Shown here in pieces: positions 37,779-46,886 of a DNA stretch of 64,000 bases. The stretch is from an uncultured Crocinitomix sp. (GTDB lineage Bacteria; Bacteroidota; Bacteroidia; Flavobacteriales_D; Crocinitomicaceae), in the NCBI GenBank assembly GCA_905478225.1, contig CAJQHR010000004.1, positions 62,001 through 126,000 on the forward strand, read 5' to 3'. Position 1 is the first letter of the stretch. Each line of letters opens with the position of its first letter. Both the position numbers and the translations under genes were made by a program. The notes under the pieces were generated by a model. The model had not been told where the DNA came from. It made no database searches and saw nothing but the letters and a program-made list of their open reading frames with translations.

Positions 37779-37806
37779 CATTCCCATTTCATAGCCATTA
37801 CATTTG
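37776..37806 (+). promoter_or_regulatory. Promoter of the DUF4856-imelysin-TonB receptor operon
   Basis: TTG (37776-37778), 20-bp spacer, TACATTTG (37799-37806), an exact Bacteroidetes -7 element, 40 bp upstream of the ATG at 37847. Confidence 0.72.
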
Positions 37807-37846
37807 CCGAAAGAAATTATTTAAAATTAATCTAAATAAGAATAAG

Positions 37847-38998
37847 ATGAAAAAAATGCGTTTCCTACTGATTTTAATTGCGGCAACTTCAATTATAGCT
37901 TGCAAGAAAAAAGGATGTACAGACGAAACAGCTACTAACTATAGCGAAGAAGCAAAAAAAGATGATGGCACATGCGTTTATCCAGAACTTAGCATTCCTT
38001 CTACTTATTCGTTTACAGACACCTCAGGAAACAGCACCGTATCATTTGACGGACAAACCGATCGTTTAAATCAATTAGAGGAAATGGCGATTTATATGAA
38101 AGCCGGAACTGACCTCACACTTAATCCAGACATTTTAACAGCCATGTTTGAAAACGAAGGCGATAACGCCAACGATAATTTCAGCTTCTCCTCAACCAAA
38201 CAATTAAAAAACAAATGCTTTGAAGTTGATGTTGCTTTATATGAAGGATATTTAACTTCACTTGCACTTGCCTCTGAAGATAATTCAGAAGTGGCTTCAA
38301 GCGGACAAGCAGGTGTATTAACATCTGGCACAAGCAAGTACTTATTTGCGGCTAATGGAATTGAATATGCGCAAGTAATTGAGAAAGGATTAATGGGTGC
38401 CGTGTTCTTAAATCAAGCCTTAAACGTTTATTTCGGAGCAGACAAAATGAATGTTGACAATAGCTCTGCAGTAAGTGTAAGTGAAGGTAAATTTTACACT
38501 GAAATGGAACACCATTGGGATGAAGCCTTTGGATATTTTGGAGCTCCAATTGATTATCAAACAAATACAGAAGATCTCAAATTTTGGACGAAGTACTATG
38601 ATATTCAAGCCGCTGATTTAAGCCCAACACTTGTTATCATGAATTCCTTTTTAAAAGGAAGAGCGATTATTTCGCAAGGTTTTGAAACATCTGAGCGTGA
38701 CGAAGAAATTGAAAACATTCGTAAAGAATGGGAAAGACTTTCTGCGGCACAGGCCGTAACTTACTTAGAGGGCGCAGTTGAAAACTTTGGCACAGATAAC
38801 GCTAAATTTTTGCACGAACTTTCTGAGGCTTATGCCTTTATTATTTGCTTAAAGTATGTAACACTTGATACCCGTGTCATTAGCATAAGTCAAATTGAAA
38901 ACTTGCGAGATGTAACTATCGGTAATGATTTTTGGGCAGTCACACTTTCAGACCTCAATTCGGCAATTGCTTCATTGAATTCTATTTACGGATTTTAA
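37847..38998 (+). CDS. DUF4856 lipoprotein of an iron-acquisition locus
   Basis: 383 residues with a lipoprotein signal (LILIAATSIIAC, cysteine about residue 19). Directly after the lipobox comes a short CTDETATNYSEEAKKDDGTC motif-type segment seen at the start of many marine Bacteroidetes surface proteins. The remainder (STYSFTDTSGNSTVSFDGQTDRLNQLEEMAIYM and, later, MEHHWDEAFGYFG) fits DUF4856, a helical family usually found next to imelysin genes and TonB receptors. Its job is unknown; metal or iron-complex binding at the cell surface is inferred from the neighbours. It is 10 bp from the imelysin gene. Confidence 0.82.
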   Translation: MKKMRFLLILIAATSIIACKKKGCTDETATNYSEEAKKDDGTCVYPELSIPSTYSFTDTSGNSTVSFDGQTDRLNQLEEMAIYMKAGTDLTLNPDILTAMFENEGDNANDNFSFSSTKQLKNKCFEVDVALYEGYLTSLALASEDNSEVASSGQAGVLTSGTSKYLFAANGIEYAQVIEKGLMGAVFLNQALNVYFGADKMNVDNSSAVSVSEGKFYTEMEHHWDEAFGYFGAPIDYQTNTEDLKFWTKYYDIQAADLSPTLVIMNSFLKGRAIISQGFETSERDEEIENIRKEWERLSAAQAVTYLEGAVENFGTDNAKFLHELSEAYAFIICLKYVTLDTRVISISQIENLRDVTIGNDFWAVTLSDLNSAIASLNSIYGF

Positions 38999-39008
38999 CA
39001 GTTAAAAT

Positions 39009-40076
39009 ATGCGAATTTTAAGCTTTCTCTTTATCCTTTCAGTGTCGATTACAGCATGTAAAAAGCCGCCTGCACCTGAATTTGATCGCAGTGCGTTGCT
39101 CACCAATATGGCAGATGTGAAAATTAAACCAGCCCTGCTAGAATTCAGCGCACGTCTATCAAGCTTATCTGCTGCCGAGACCGAATTTGAAAGCGCAACG
39201 AGTTTTGAAAATTTAAGTGGCTTGAGAAACGCCTTCAAACATGCCTATGCCCAATTACAGCGCATTAAAATGTATGATTTTGGACCTGTAGCAATTCATG
39301 GTATTAAGGCGAGTATGAATACCTACCCTACTGATTCCGCTAAAATCAATGCAAATATAGCAAGTGGGTCTTATACATTAGGTTCTGTTTCTAATGTTGA
39401 TGCAATCGGCTTTCCTGCATTGGATTATTTGCTTTTCTTCGGGAGTGATATAGATGTCTTAAATCGGTTTACAGTTGACCCTGACGCCGAGAATACCATG
39501 ACCTATTTAGGGGCATTAATCGCTAAAATGAATTTGGATTTAGCGCCTGTAACTTCCGAATGGAATACGAGTTACACCTCTATTTTCAAGGAAGCAGACG
39601 GGACAGATATTGGCTCATCCATCAGTCTTTTATATAACGAATTTGTAAAAGATCTAGAATTATTGAAAAATGCAAAAATTGGTATTCCGGCAGGTTTCTT
39701 TAGTGGTGGAGAAACATTTGTTAACTATGTTGAGGCCTACTATTCTACAGAATCAAAAGCACTTGCTTTAGACAATATCGTCGCCTTAAAAGAAGTGTTT
39801 ACAGGAGGAGACGGCATTGGATTTGATGATTATATGGACTTTGTTGATGAATCAGAAGACCTGCCCCTATCCGCAAGTGAAATAACAGCACAATTTGATC
39901 TTTGCTTCACAAAAATTAATGCGCTTGGCGATCCTTTAAGTTCGGATATCCCGATTAATTATGCCGGATTTAATGAAGCATTTCAAGAGATAAAAAAATT
40001 AGTGGCTTATGCCAAAACCGATATTCCAAATGCATTAGGTGTTTTAATTACATTTTCTGATACAGACGGAGATTAA
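39009..40076 (+). CDS. Imelysin-like (M75/IrpA-type) lipoprotein
   Basis: 355 residues, lipobox cysteine C17 (SVSITAC). The helical imelysin pattern is visible: FENLSGLRNAFKHAYAQLQRIKMYDFGP at about 67-93 and GFPALDYLLFFG at 134-145. The latter sits where classical imelysins have GxHxxE; here H is replaced by P and E by D, so a catalytic or metal-binding role of that site is doubtful, as in IrpA-like members. Imelysin proteins are iron-regulated periplasmic or surface lipoproteins of unclear mechanism. It lies between the DUF4856 gene and the TonB receptor. Confidence 0.85.
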   Translation: MRILSFLFILSVSITACKKPPAPEFDRSALLTNMADVKIKPALLEFSARLSSLSAAETEFESATSFENLSGLRNAFKHAYAQLQRIKMYDFGPVAIHGIKASMNTYPTDSAKINANIASGSYTLGSVSNVDAIGFPALDYLLFFGSDIDVLNRFTVDPDAENTMTYLGALIAKMNLDLAPVTSEWNTSYTSIFKEADGTDIGSSISLLYNEFVKDLELLKNAKIGIPAGFFSGGETFVNYVEAYYSTESKALALDNIVALKEVFTGGDGIGFDDYMDFVDESEDLPLSASEITAQFDLCFTKINALGDPLSSDIPINYAGFNEAFQEIKKLVAYAKTDIPNALGVLITFSDTDGD

Positions 40077-40121
40077 ACAGTTAGTCCGCACCATGCGGAT
40101 AAAATTTTAGCTTACGGATAA

Positions 40122-42533
40122 ATGAAGTGGATCGTTTTTTATAGTTTTTTACTCAGTCTAGGCTGTTCCTTTTCACAAGGGAATTTGTATGGGATTGTAA
40201 AGAATGAATTAAATGAATCGCTCCCATTTGCAGGAGTTCACATTAGCTACAGTCAATCCAATGAAGTACATCACCTATTTGCAGATGAGTTTGGTCGGTT
40301 TGGGTTAGAGAACCTTCCGCTTGGTTTGTATGAGATTAAAACTACCTGCATTTATCATGAGACTCAAGTTCAAGTTATTTCCATAAAATCGGGTAATAAT
40401 AATATGGTGATGACATTGACGGACACTTCTGAAATCTTAGATGCCGTGAATATATATTATGATTCGCATTTTGCCACCCGAAAAATGGGGACTGTAGAAG
40501 GCATGTATCTAACAAATGGAATCAAAACCCATCATATTGATCCGAAAAGAATAGATGCCAATAAAGCCATTGACAATGCACGCGAGCTTTATGCTAAAGT
40601 TCCTGGTCTTAACATTTGGGAATCTGACGCAGGTGGATTACAATTAGGAATTGGTGCACGTGGATTGAGCCCTAGCAGAACTGCACATTTCAATACACGG
40701 CAAAATGGTTACGACATTAGCGCAGATGCTTTAGGATATCCTGAAACCTATTATACTCCCCCTTCAGAGGCTTTAGCGTCCATACAACTAATTAGAGGCG
40801 CTGCATCTTTACAATTTGGACCTCAATTTGGGGGAATGATCAATTTCAAAATAAAGGAGCCTTCTGCGAATCCTTTTAATTATGAAGGAACACATACTTA
40901 TGGCGCCTACAACTTATTCAACACTTTCAATTTAGTTTCTGGAACGATTAAGAAACGTTTTAGCTACTTGGCCTATTTCCAAAATAAACGTGGTGACGGT
41001 TGGCGAACAAATTCTGGATTTAATCAGCAAAATGCCTTTGCACAGCTAAAATACCACATTACAGAACGCATGTTTATTAGTGTTGAACAAACACATATGC
41101 GTTATTTAGCACAACAAGCCGGTGGATTAACAGACGGCATGTTCAATCAAGACCCGAGACAGTCCATCCGTGACAGAAATTGGTTTGCCGTAAATTGGAA
41201 CATTACAGCAGCCCATTACAGTTGGGAAATTAACCGCCGCACAACAATTGATATTAAGGGATTTAAAGTAAATGCCCAACGTGATGCGCTTGGCAACCTT
41301 GAAAAAATTAGTCGCGCGGATGACGGACAGGAACGGCAATTAATTCATGGCGATTTTAATAATATTGGCGGCGAATTGCGTTTGTTAAAGCGGTACCCTA
41401 TTGGTAAAAAAATGATGGGCATAACCGCTGCAGGTGTTCGTTATTACAAAGGGAACACTATTAGTCAGCAGGGTTTAGCAAGCGCGAATAGTGATGCCGA
41501 CTTTACATTTTTAAATCCCAATTCATTAGAAGGCTCCGATTATACATTCCCTTCGCAAAATATTGCTGGCTTTTTTGAAAATATATTACGTCTCAACAAA
41601 AAAATCTCCATTTCTGCGGGGGTGCGATTTGAACATATTAATACGGCAGCAGCAGGCTCTTATCGCGAACAAATATTTCATCCACTCACAAATGAGCTCA
41701 TATTTGACAACACCTACACAGAAGATAAAAGCAATATTCGAAATATATTTCTTGGCGGAATCGGATTTTCTTATCGTCCACAAAAAAAGACAGAGGTATA
41801 TGGAAATATTGCGCAAAACTACCGAGGAATTAACTTTTCAGACATTCGAATTGTAAATCCAAACCAAATGGTTGACCCAACAATTCAAGATGAACGTGGA
41901 TTTAACGCAGATCTTGGAATTAGAGGGGAACGAAAAAAAGGAATTTTTGACGCCAGTGCATTTTTCATGTATTACGATAATAAAATTGGGGTCATTAGTC
42001 AAAAGTTGGATGACTATGAATTTGTTCGATTAAGAACAAACATTGGCCGAGCATATAGCACAGGAGTTGAATTATTTGCTGAATACAACTTTACTAAAAC
42101 CGATACGAGTTCTAGTTTTTTCACTGCTTTTGGAAACTTCTCGGCGGTTTATTCCAAATACGGAAAATATGAAGAGTCCGTCTTAAGTCAAAATTGGGTA
42201 GAACTTGTACCTCCACTTTCAGGAAAAATTGGTCTCAAATACACACACGGAAAATGGGCGGAATCACTTTTAGGCACTTATGTTCACAAGCATTTTTCTG
42301 ACGGAACTAACGCCGTGAGCGACCCCAATGCCATTGCTGGAATCATCCCTTCTTATTGCGTGCTTGATTTAAATGGAACCTATACAGCAAATGAGTTTAT
42401 TCGAATTAAGGCGGGTGTGAACAACCTCACGAATAACAAATACTTTACTCGTCGTGCAACTGCTTACCCTGGCCCAGGTATTATCCCTTCTGATGGAATC
42501 AGTTTCTATGTCAGTCTTGGATTAAATTTCTAA
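40122..42533 (+). CDS. TonB-dependent receptor (FecA-like), probable iron-complex uptake
   Basis: 803 residues. The signal peptide ends GCSFSQ. Residues about 20-105 are a carboxypeptidase-regulatory-like domain (LYGIVKNELNESLPFAGVHI). The plug domain follows (NARELYAKVPGLNIWESDAGGLQLGIGARGLSPSR, IQLIRGAASLQFGPQFGGMINF) and then the beta-barrel (GVNNLTNNKYFTRRATAYPGPGI near the end), finishing in aromatic SFYVSLGLNF. The RGLSPSR and TRRATAYPGPGI segments are typical of FecA-like receptors in Bacteroidetes. With the DUF4856 and imelysin lipoproteins it probably imports iron chelates; the ligand is unknown. Confidence 0.9.
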   Translation: MKWIVFYSFLLSLGCSFSQGNLYGIVKNELNESLPFAGVHISYSQSNEVHHLFADEFGRFGLENLPLGLYEIKTTCIYHETQVQVISIKSGNNNMVMTLTDTSEILDAVNIYYDSHFATRKMGTVEGMYLTNGIKTHHIDPKRIDANKAIDNARELYAKVPGLNIWESDAGGLQLGIGARGLSPSRTAHFNTRQNGYDISADALGYPETYYTPPSEALASIQLIRGAASLQFGPQFGGMINFKIKEPSANPFNYEGTHTYGAYNLFNTFNLVSGTIKKRFSYLAYFQNKRGDGWRTNSGFNQQNAFAQLKYHITERMFISVEQTHMRYLAQQAGGLTDGMFNQDPRQSIRDRNWFAVNWNITAAHYSWEINRRTTIDIKGFKVNAQRDALGNLEKISRADDGQERQLIHGDFNNIGGELRLLKRYPIGKKMMGITAAGVRYYKGNTISQQGLASANSDADFTFLNPNSLEGSDYTFPSQNIAGFFENILRLNKKISISAGVRFEHINTAAAGSYREQIFHPLTNELIFDNTYTEDKSNIRNIFLGGIGFSYRPQKKTEVYGNIAQNYRGINFSDIRIVNPNQMVDPTIQDERGFNADLGIRGERKKGIFDASAFFMYYDNKIGVISQKLDDYEFVRLRTNIGRAYSTGVELFAEYNFTKTDTSSSFFTAFGNFSAVYSKYGKYEESVLSQNWVELVPPLSGKIGLKYTHGKWAESLLGTYVHKHFSDGTNAVSDPNAIAGIIPSYCVLDLNGTYTANEFIRIKAGVNNLTNNKYFTRRATAYPGPGIIPSDGISFYVSLGLNF

Positions 42534-42567
42534 TCCGTTCAAAAAATTAACACTATTTAATAGATAT

Positions 42568-42601
42568 TTGGCTGAATACCTAACAAGGTCAGTTAACTTT
42601 G
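42568..42601 (+). promoter_or_regulatory. Promoter of the lipoprotein hydrolase gene
   Basis: TTG (42568-42570), 23-bp spacer, TAACTTTG (42594-42601), 19 bp upstream of the TTG start at 42621. Confidence 0.6.
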
Positions 42602-42620
42602 TGGCTTAAATTTCAATGTT

Positions 42621-43412
42621 TTGAAAATACTAAGTTTCATTATTATTTCCGCCTTTATTTCAAGTTGTGCATTCAATGGTATGTTTTACCAACCAAACGT
42701 AGATACGGTAAGCACTCCACCTGACGCCGTAAGCCATTATATTACTTATGGTGAAGCAGATTCAATACATACACTCTTTTACGCTAAAAAAGATCCAATT
42801 GCATCCTTATTTATCTTACACGGCAATGCTGGAAACCTGACGTCGTGGAGCGAAGTCGCCGATCTTTACAATCAAGCAAATTACCAAGTTTTCATTATTG
42901 ATTACCCGGGATTTGGAAATTCATCAGGCAAACCAAAACACAAAGCCGTTTATGAATCAACGCAATTAGCTGTAGAACATTTTAAAAACTTGCCTGGCGT
43001 GAACGACAGTAGAAAGCTATTGATGGGATTTTCACTTGGGGGCAACTTGGCGGTTAAGGTAGGTTATGATAATCCAAATGTGTTTGATGCTATGCTAATT
43101 GAAGGTGCTTTTGAAAGTCATAAAACAATTGCGATTGATCACGTAACTAGACCATTGAAATTTGCACCAGCATTATTGGTGAAGGATGCCGTAAAAGGAA
43201 AAAAATTAATTGCAAGTTGGAACAAACCTTTACTCGTAATTCATAGCACGCAAGATGCCGTTTGTGATTACAAAATGGGCAAAACTTTGTTTAATAACGC
43301 CATTGGAACTGCACAAAAAGAACTTTGGACTATTAAAGGACCACACCTCGCAGGTTTAGGTCTAAACTTTGATAAATATCTTGAAAAGGTTAAAAAGTTA
43401 GTTTCGGACTAA
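42621..43412 (+). CDS. Alpha/beta-hydrolase lipoprotein
   Basis: 263 residues from a TTG start; an ATG just upstream is out of frame and ends at once. The signal has a lipobox (SAFISSC, C16). The hydrolase core shows FILHGNAGN (oxyanion-hole HGN), the nucleophile elbow GFSLGG, and a late HSTQDAV aspartate and GPHLAGL histidine, the order of the Ser-Asp-His triad. It resembles the YfhR/BEM46 group of membrane-linked hydrolases with no fixed substrate. It is transcribed alone from a well-formed promoter. Confidence 0.85.
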   Translation: MKILSFIIISAFISSCAFNGMFYQPNVDTVSTPPDAVSHYITYGEADSIHTLFYAKKDPIASLFILHGNAGNLTSWSEVADLYNQANYQVFIIDYPGFGNSSGKPKHKAVYESTQLAVEHFKNLPGVNDSRKLLMGFSLGGNLAVKVGYDNPNVFDAMLIEGAFESHKTIAIDHVTRPLKFAPALLVKDAVKGKKLIASWNKPLLVIHSTQDAVCDYKMGKTLFNNAIGTAQKELWTIKGPHLAGLGLNFDKYLEKVKKLVSD

Positions 43413-43478
43413 GAAGAAATAAGATGTAAGATTTAAGCCATAACACCATACACTTAAAACTAAAAACTATTGCCTAAC

Positions 43479-44699
43479 CTAAGGTTTGACAAATCGAAAA
43501 GCAGAAACATGTCCTTCCATCTTCAGAATATAAGACCCACTAACTAAAGCTCGAGTATCAACCAAAGTGGTATTAGCATCTCCAGCAATACTATCCATAA
43601 GCTGTCCTGTTGTTGAATAAATTAAAAATTTCGTTTGTTCGCCATCCGTTAAATTCAGATCTGAAATTTCAATTTGATCCAAATTAGTGTCGTAAAAAGC
43701 ATTAAAACTTCCTAATAATTCTTCCGCCACTCCAACGCCTTCCTTTCGTACTTCAATTTCTAGATAAACAGGTAAATGATCTGACATGTGGTACAATGCA
43801 GAAATGATATCACTCGGTTCGCTTATGTTGACTGGCGAATCAATCAAAGCATTATTATAATGCAGTCCATCTTGCCCAATTGCGCGATAAGAATCATCAA
43901 TATAAATGGCATCATTGCTATAGTTTTTTAAATCTTCTCCTACAAAAATAAAATCAAACCGATCATCCATTCCACCAAACGCTCCACTGTTAATGGAAAC
44001 AGTTCGAGTACTTTGAGTATGCAAATAAGCAAAACCCGCATCAGCATGCCAATGTCCTGGTAAAGTTATGGGATCTTTAATGATTACATCACCGCCAGTT
44101 AAAAGTGTATTCCATGCCGGTTCAGTATCACTGCCATAAAAATTAAAATCTCCGCCAATAATGATATTTTCAGCACTTGGACGGGTATCTAAATAGTTTT
44201 TAAGCGCCGTAATTTCAGTATTCCGTTGATCTTCAAATCCCATTGATGCCTTTAAATGACAGACGTAGATGTAGAAAAAAGTCGTATCTAAGGTAGTAGC
44301 AATATCAATGTTATTATAGTATAAAACGTATTCGTTGATGTCTCTCAATACGGTGCTAATTTCGTTTTGCTCGGCTAATCTCAACTTATCAGAATTGAAA
44401 TAAAGTTGGTTCTGTGTATCTGGCCCTGAAACATAATCCGACATATCATAAGAACTCACCCCGTCCTCGTTTAGAGCATTGAATAAAATATCGTTTCCGC
44501 CTGCTCCACTGGTTAATTCGCAAACCATAAATATATCTGGCCGAACATAAGAAAGAATCTTTTTTAATGTATCTATTCGCTCTGGCGAAATCACTGGGAA
44601 TTTGAGCAAGTTATAGGACATAACCTTCAGCGTATCTCGCTCTTGCGAGTGAACATTTATACCAATCAGAACAATGAAAAAGAGTAGAGATAATTTCAT
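43479..44699 (-). CDS. Secreted endonuclease/exonuclease/phosphatase-family protein with type A T9SS tail
   Basis: 406 residues; signal peptide ending NVHSQ. Catalytic motifs of the EEP fold are in order: SYNLLKFP, FMVCELTSG (metal-binding glutamate), VCHLKA, GGDFNFYG, RFDFIFVG and SDHLPVYLEI. The final 75 residues (NAFYDTNLDQIEISDL ... IYSTTGQLMDS ... VSGSYILKM) form a type A T9SS sorting domain. It is likely an extracellular nuclease that releases phosphate or nucleotides from DNA, but phosphodiesterases share the fold. It converges with the hydrolase gene. Confidence 0.86.
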   Translation of the reverse strand: MKLSLLFFIVLIGINVHSQERDTLKVMSYNLLKFPVISPERIDTLKKILSYVRPDIFMVCELTSGAGGNDILFNALNEDGVSSYDMSDYVSGPDTQNQLYFNSDKLRLAEQNEISTVLRDINEYVLYYNNIDIATTLDTTFFYIYVCHLKASMGFEDQRNTEITALKNYLDTRPSAENIIIGGDFNFYGSDTEPAWNTLLTGGDVIIKDPITLPGHWHADAGFAYLHTQSTRTVSINSGAFGGMDDRFDFIFVGEDLKNYSNDAIYIDDSYRAIGQDGLHYNNALIDSPVNISEPSDIISALYHMSDHLPVYLEIEVRKEGVGVAEELLGSFNAFYDTNLDQIEISDLNLTDGEQTKFLIYSTTGQLMDSIAGDANTTLVDTRALVSGSYILKMEGHVSAFRFVKP

Positions 44700-44914
44700 A
44701 AGTTATATTAAATTGAATCGCATGAACCAAAGGCGGAGCAAAATGAATTCAATTGAGAATTAAATTAACGCTAAAGACCAAGTAAATAGTAAATCCCTCA
44801 GGAGCAATAATCAAAATTACAATCAATAAGTCAGATAAACAAACCTTAGGATAAATTAAAGTATGAATGTTAATAAGAACTCGGCTTTACAAAATAAAAT
44901 CGGCTATTTCTGAA

Positions 44915-44922
44915 TATCTTTG
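44915..44922 (+). promoter_or_regulatory. Bacteroidetes -7 element (TATCTTTG)
   Basis: Exact TAnnTTTG, 58 bp upstream of the oxidoreductase ATG; no TTG at the usual distance. The rest of 44700-44980 shows nothing else. Confidence 0.5.
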
Positions 44923-44980
44923 ACACCGAAGGTTAGAACCGACATACATGTTGAGGTTCTCATCAAATAAACATTAGATT

Positions 44981-45979
44981 ATGCTAAAAATTGGTCTTTT
45001 TGGATTAGGACATTTAGGGAAAATTCACGCAAAACTAATTCTTGAATTGAGTGATGTGTATGCATTTGTAGGCTTTTATGACCCAAATGATGAAAATGCA
45101 GCGTTTGCTACAAAAGAAATGGGACTAAAGCGCTATACTGTCATTAGTCACTTAATTGATGCTGTAGATGCAATAGATATTGTTACACCAACCGTTTCAC
45201 ATTTTGACATTGCTTCCGTTGCCATTCGAAATTCGAAACATGTTTTTATAGAAAAACCGGTAACACAGACCAATGAAGAAGCCAAGAAGTTACGATTATT
45301 AGCCCAAGAAGCCGAAGTCAAAGTGCAAGTTGGACATGTAGAGCGATTTAATCCCGCATTTAAAAACGCATTGCCATATATCAATAACCCTATGTTTATT
45401 GAGACGCACCGCCTTGCACAATACAACCCAAGAGGAACAGATGTTCCAGTGGTGCTTGATTTAATGATTCATGATTTAGACATTATTTTAAGTTCAGTAA
45501 AATCAACAGTGCGCCGAATTAGTGCTTCAGGCGTTGCTGTAGTTAGCGAAACACCTGACATTACGAACGCCCGTTTAGAATTTGATAACGGCTGCGTTGC
45601 CAACCTCACTGCTTCTAGAATTTCCTTGAAAAACATGCGTAAATCGCGCTTTTTTCAAAAGGATGCCTACATCTCAATTGACTTTTTAAGCAAAGAGGCA
45701 GAAATCGTTAAAATGACCACACTCGAAACCGAGCCTGATCCGTTTGATATCGTATTTGATCTTGGAGAAGGAAAAGCGAAGAAAAAAATCGAAATTTTTA
45801 AACCGGATGTTAAGGCGTCAAATGCCATCAAAGAAGAGCTTGAAACCTTTGCTCAATCCATTGAAAATGATACTGTTCCAATTGTCTCTATAGAGGATGG
45901 TGAGTACGCTTTAAACGTTGCTTTACAGATCATGGAGAAATTAAAATTAAACGGAAACTTGATTAAGGAAAATATTTAA
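44981..45979 (+). CDS. Gfo/Idh/MocA-family NAD(P)-dependent oxidoreductase
   Basis: 332 residues. The Rossmann start IGLFGLGHLGKIHAK binds NAD(P); IVTPTVSHF and VFIEKPVTQTNEEA (EKP signature) follow; GHVERFNPAF and MIHDLDIILSS contain the second-domain conserved residues, with H and D as likely substrate contacts. These enzymes oxidise or reduce sugars or biliverdin-like compounds. It is the first gene of a run leading to a sugar transferase, so a nucleotide-sugar role is plausible but not shown. A lipoprotein gene follows 38 bp later. Confidence 0.9.
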   Translation: MLKIGLFGLGHLGKIHAKLILELSDVYAFVGFYDPNDENAAFATKEMGLKRYTVISHLIDAVDAIDIVTPTVSHFDIASVAIRNSKHVFIEKPVTQTNEEAKKLRLLAQEAEVKVQVGHVERFNPAFKNALPYINNPMFIETHRLAQYNPRGTDVPVVLDLMIHDLDIILSSVKSTVRRISASGVAVVSETPDITNARLEFDNGCVANLTASRISLKNMRKSRFFQKDAYISIDFLSKEAEIVKMTTLETEPDPFDIVFDLGEGKAKKKIEIFKPDVKASNAIKEELETFAQSIENDTVPIVSIEDGEYALNVALQIMEKLKLNGNLIKENI

Positions 45980-46017
45980 CGTTTTTTTGCGTTCTGAAAG
46001 AAACATAATTGAGCCAG

Positions 46018-46884
46018 ATGATAAAAAACCTACTTTTTATTTCTATTTTTTCCGGTTTATTAATTGGTTGTAAACAAGACGACATTACTCCTTCTTGGTT
46101 AGCTATTGAAGAATTTACTTTAACCTCGAATGAGGCTACCCAAGGAGCCAATTCTCAAGGGATATCAGATGCTTGGATTTTTATGGATGGAACGGCACTC
46201 GGCGTATTCGAATTGCCCTGCAAACTTCCAGTGCTAGATGAAGGCACACATAATTTTATCATTTTCCCTGGAATCAAAAATAATGGCATTTCCAGCACAC
46301 GAATTCGATACCCATTTTACAATTCATATCAAGTTGAGGCGAGCTTAGCGCTCAATGACACTTTGCATCTTTCACCTAATACAACCTATAAAAGTGAAAC
46401 TATATTTGCGTTTAATGAAGCTTTTGAGGAACCTGGAATTGGTTTTATAAAAGGACCAACTTCTGACACTGACATGGTTTTTGTTGATGATCCAGCAATT
46501 GTCGAATACGGTGATGAATGCGGTGCCATTTTCTTGGCTGGAACAGATTCACTATATACAGGAAGCACAACAAGCTTTATGTTACTTCCAAAAGGAGGAG
46601 CTGACGTTTACATGGAATTAGATTATAGAAATAACAACTCTTTAGCTATGGGAGTTATTGCACGATTTGCTGATGGCAGTGTTGACGAACATACTCCCTA
46701 CATTATAATGAATGCTCAACCAGACGGTCAAGAGATTTGGAAAAAAATCTACATTGATTTGACAGAAGATGTAAGTACAGAAATTGCTGCAGTGAGTTAT
46801 GAAATATTTTTTCTAGCGGTGAGAGACGGAGAAATTGATGAAAGTCGTATTTATATCGATAATGTTAGAGTGGTACACTTTTAA
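46018..46884 (+). CDS. Lipoprotein of unknown function with strand-rich body
   Basis: 288 residues from ATG 46018 (a TTG three codons earlier is also open). The lipobox is SGLLIGC. The body is beta-rich, with short motifs such as GVFELPCKLPVLDEG, NGISSTRIRYPFY and, at the end, YIDNVRVVHF typical of jelly-roll folds. No family recognised. It ends 2 bp before the sugar transferase gene, so the two are co-transcribed, and it may be an envelope component of the same polysaccharide system. Confidence 0.72.
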   Translation: MIKNLLFISIFSGLLIGCKQDDITPSWLAIEEFTLTSNEATQGANSQGISDAWIFMDGTALGVFELPCKLPVLDEGTHNFIIFPGIKNNGISSTRIRYPFYNSYQVEASLALNDTLHLSPNTTYKSETIFAFNEAFEEPGIGFIKGPTSDTDMVFVDDPAIVEYGDECGAIFLAGTDSLYTGSTTSFMLLPKGGADVYMELDYRNNNSLAMGVIARFADGSVDEHTPYIIMNAQPDGQEIWKKIYIDLTEDVSTEIAAVSYEIFFLAVRDGEIDESRIYIDNVRVVHF

Positions 46885-46886
46885 GA

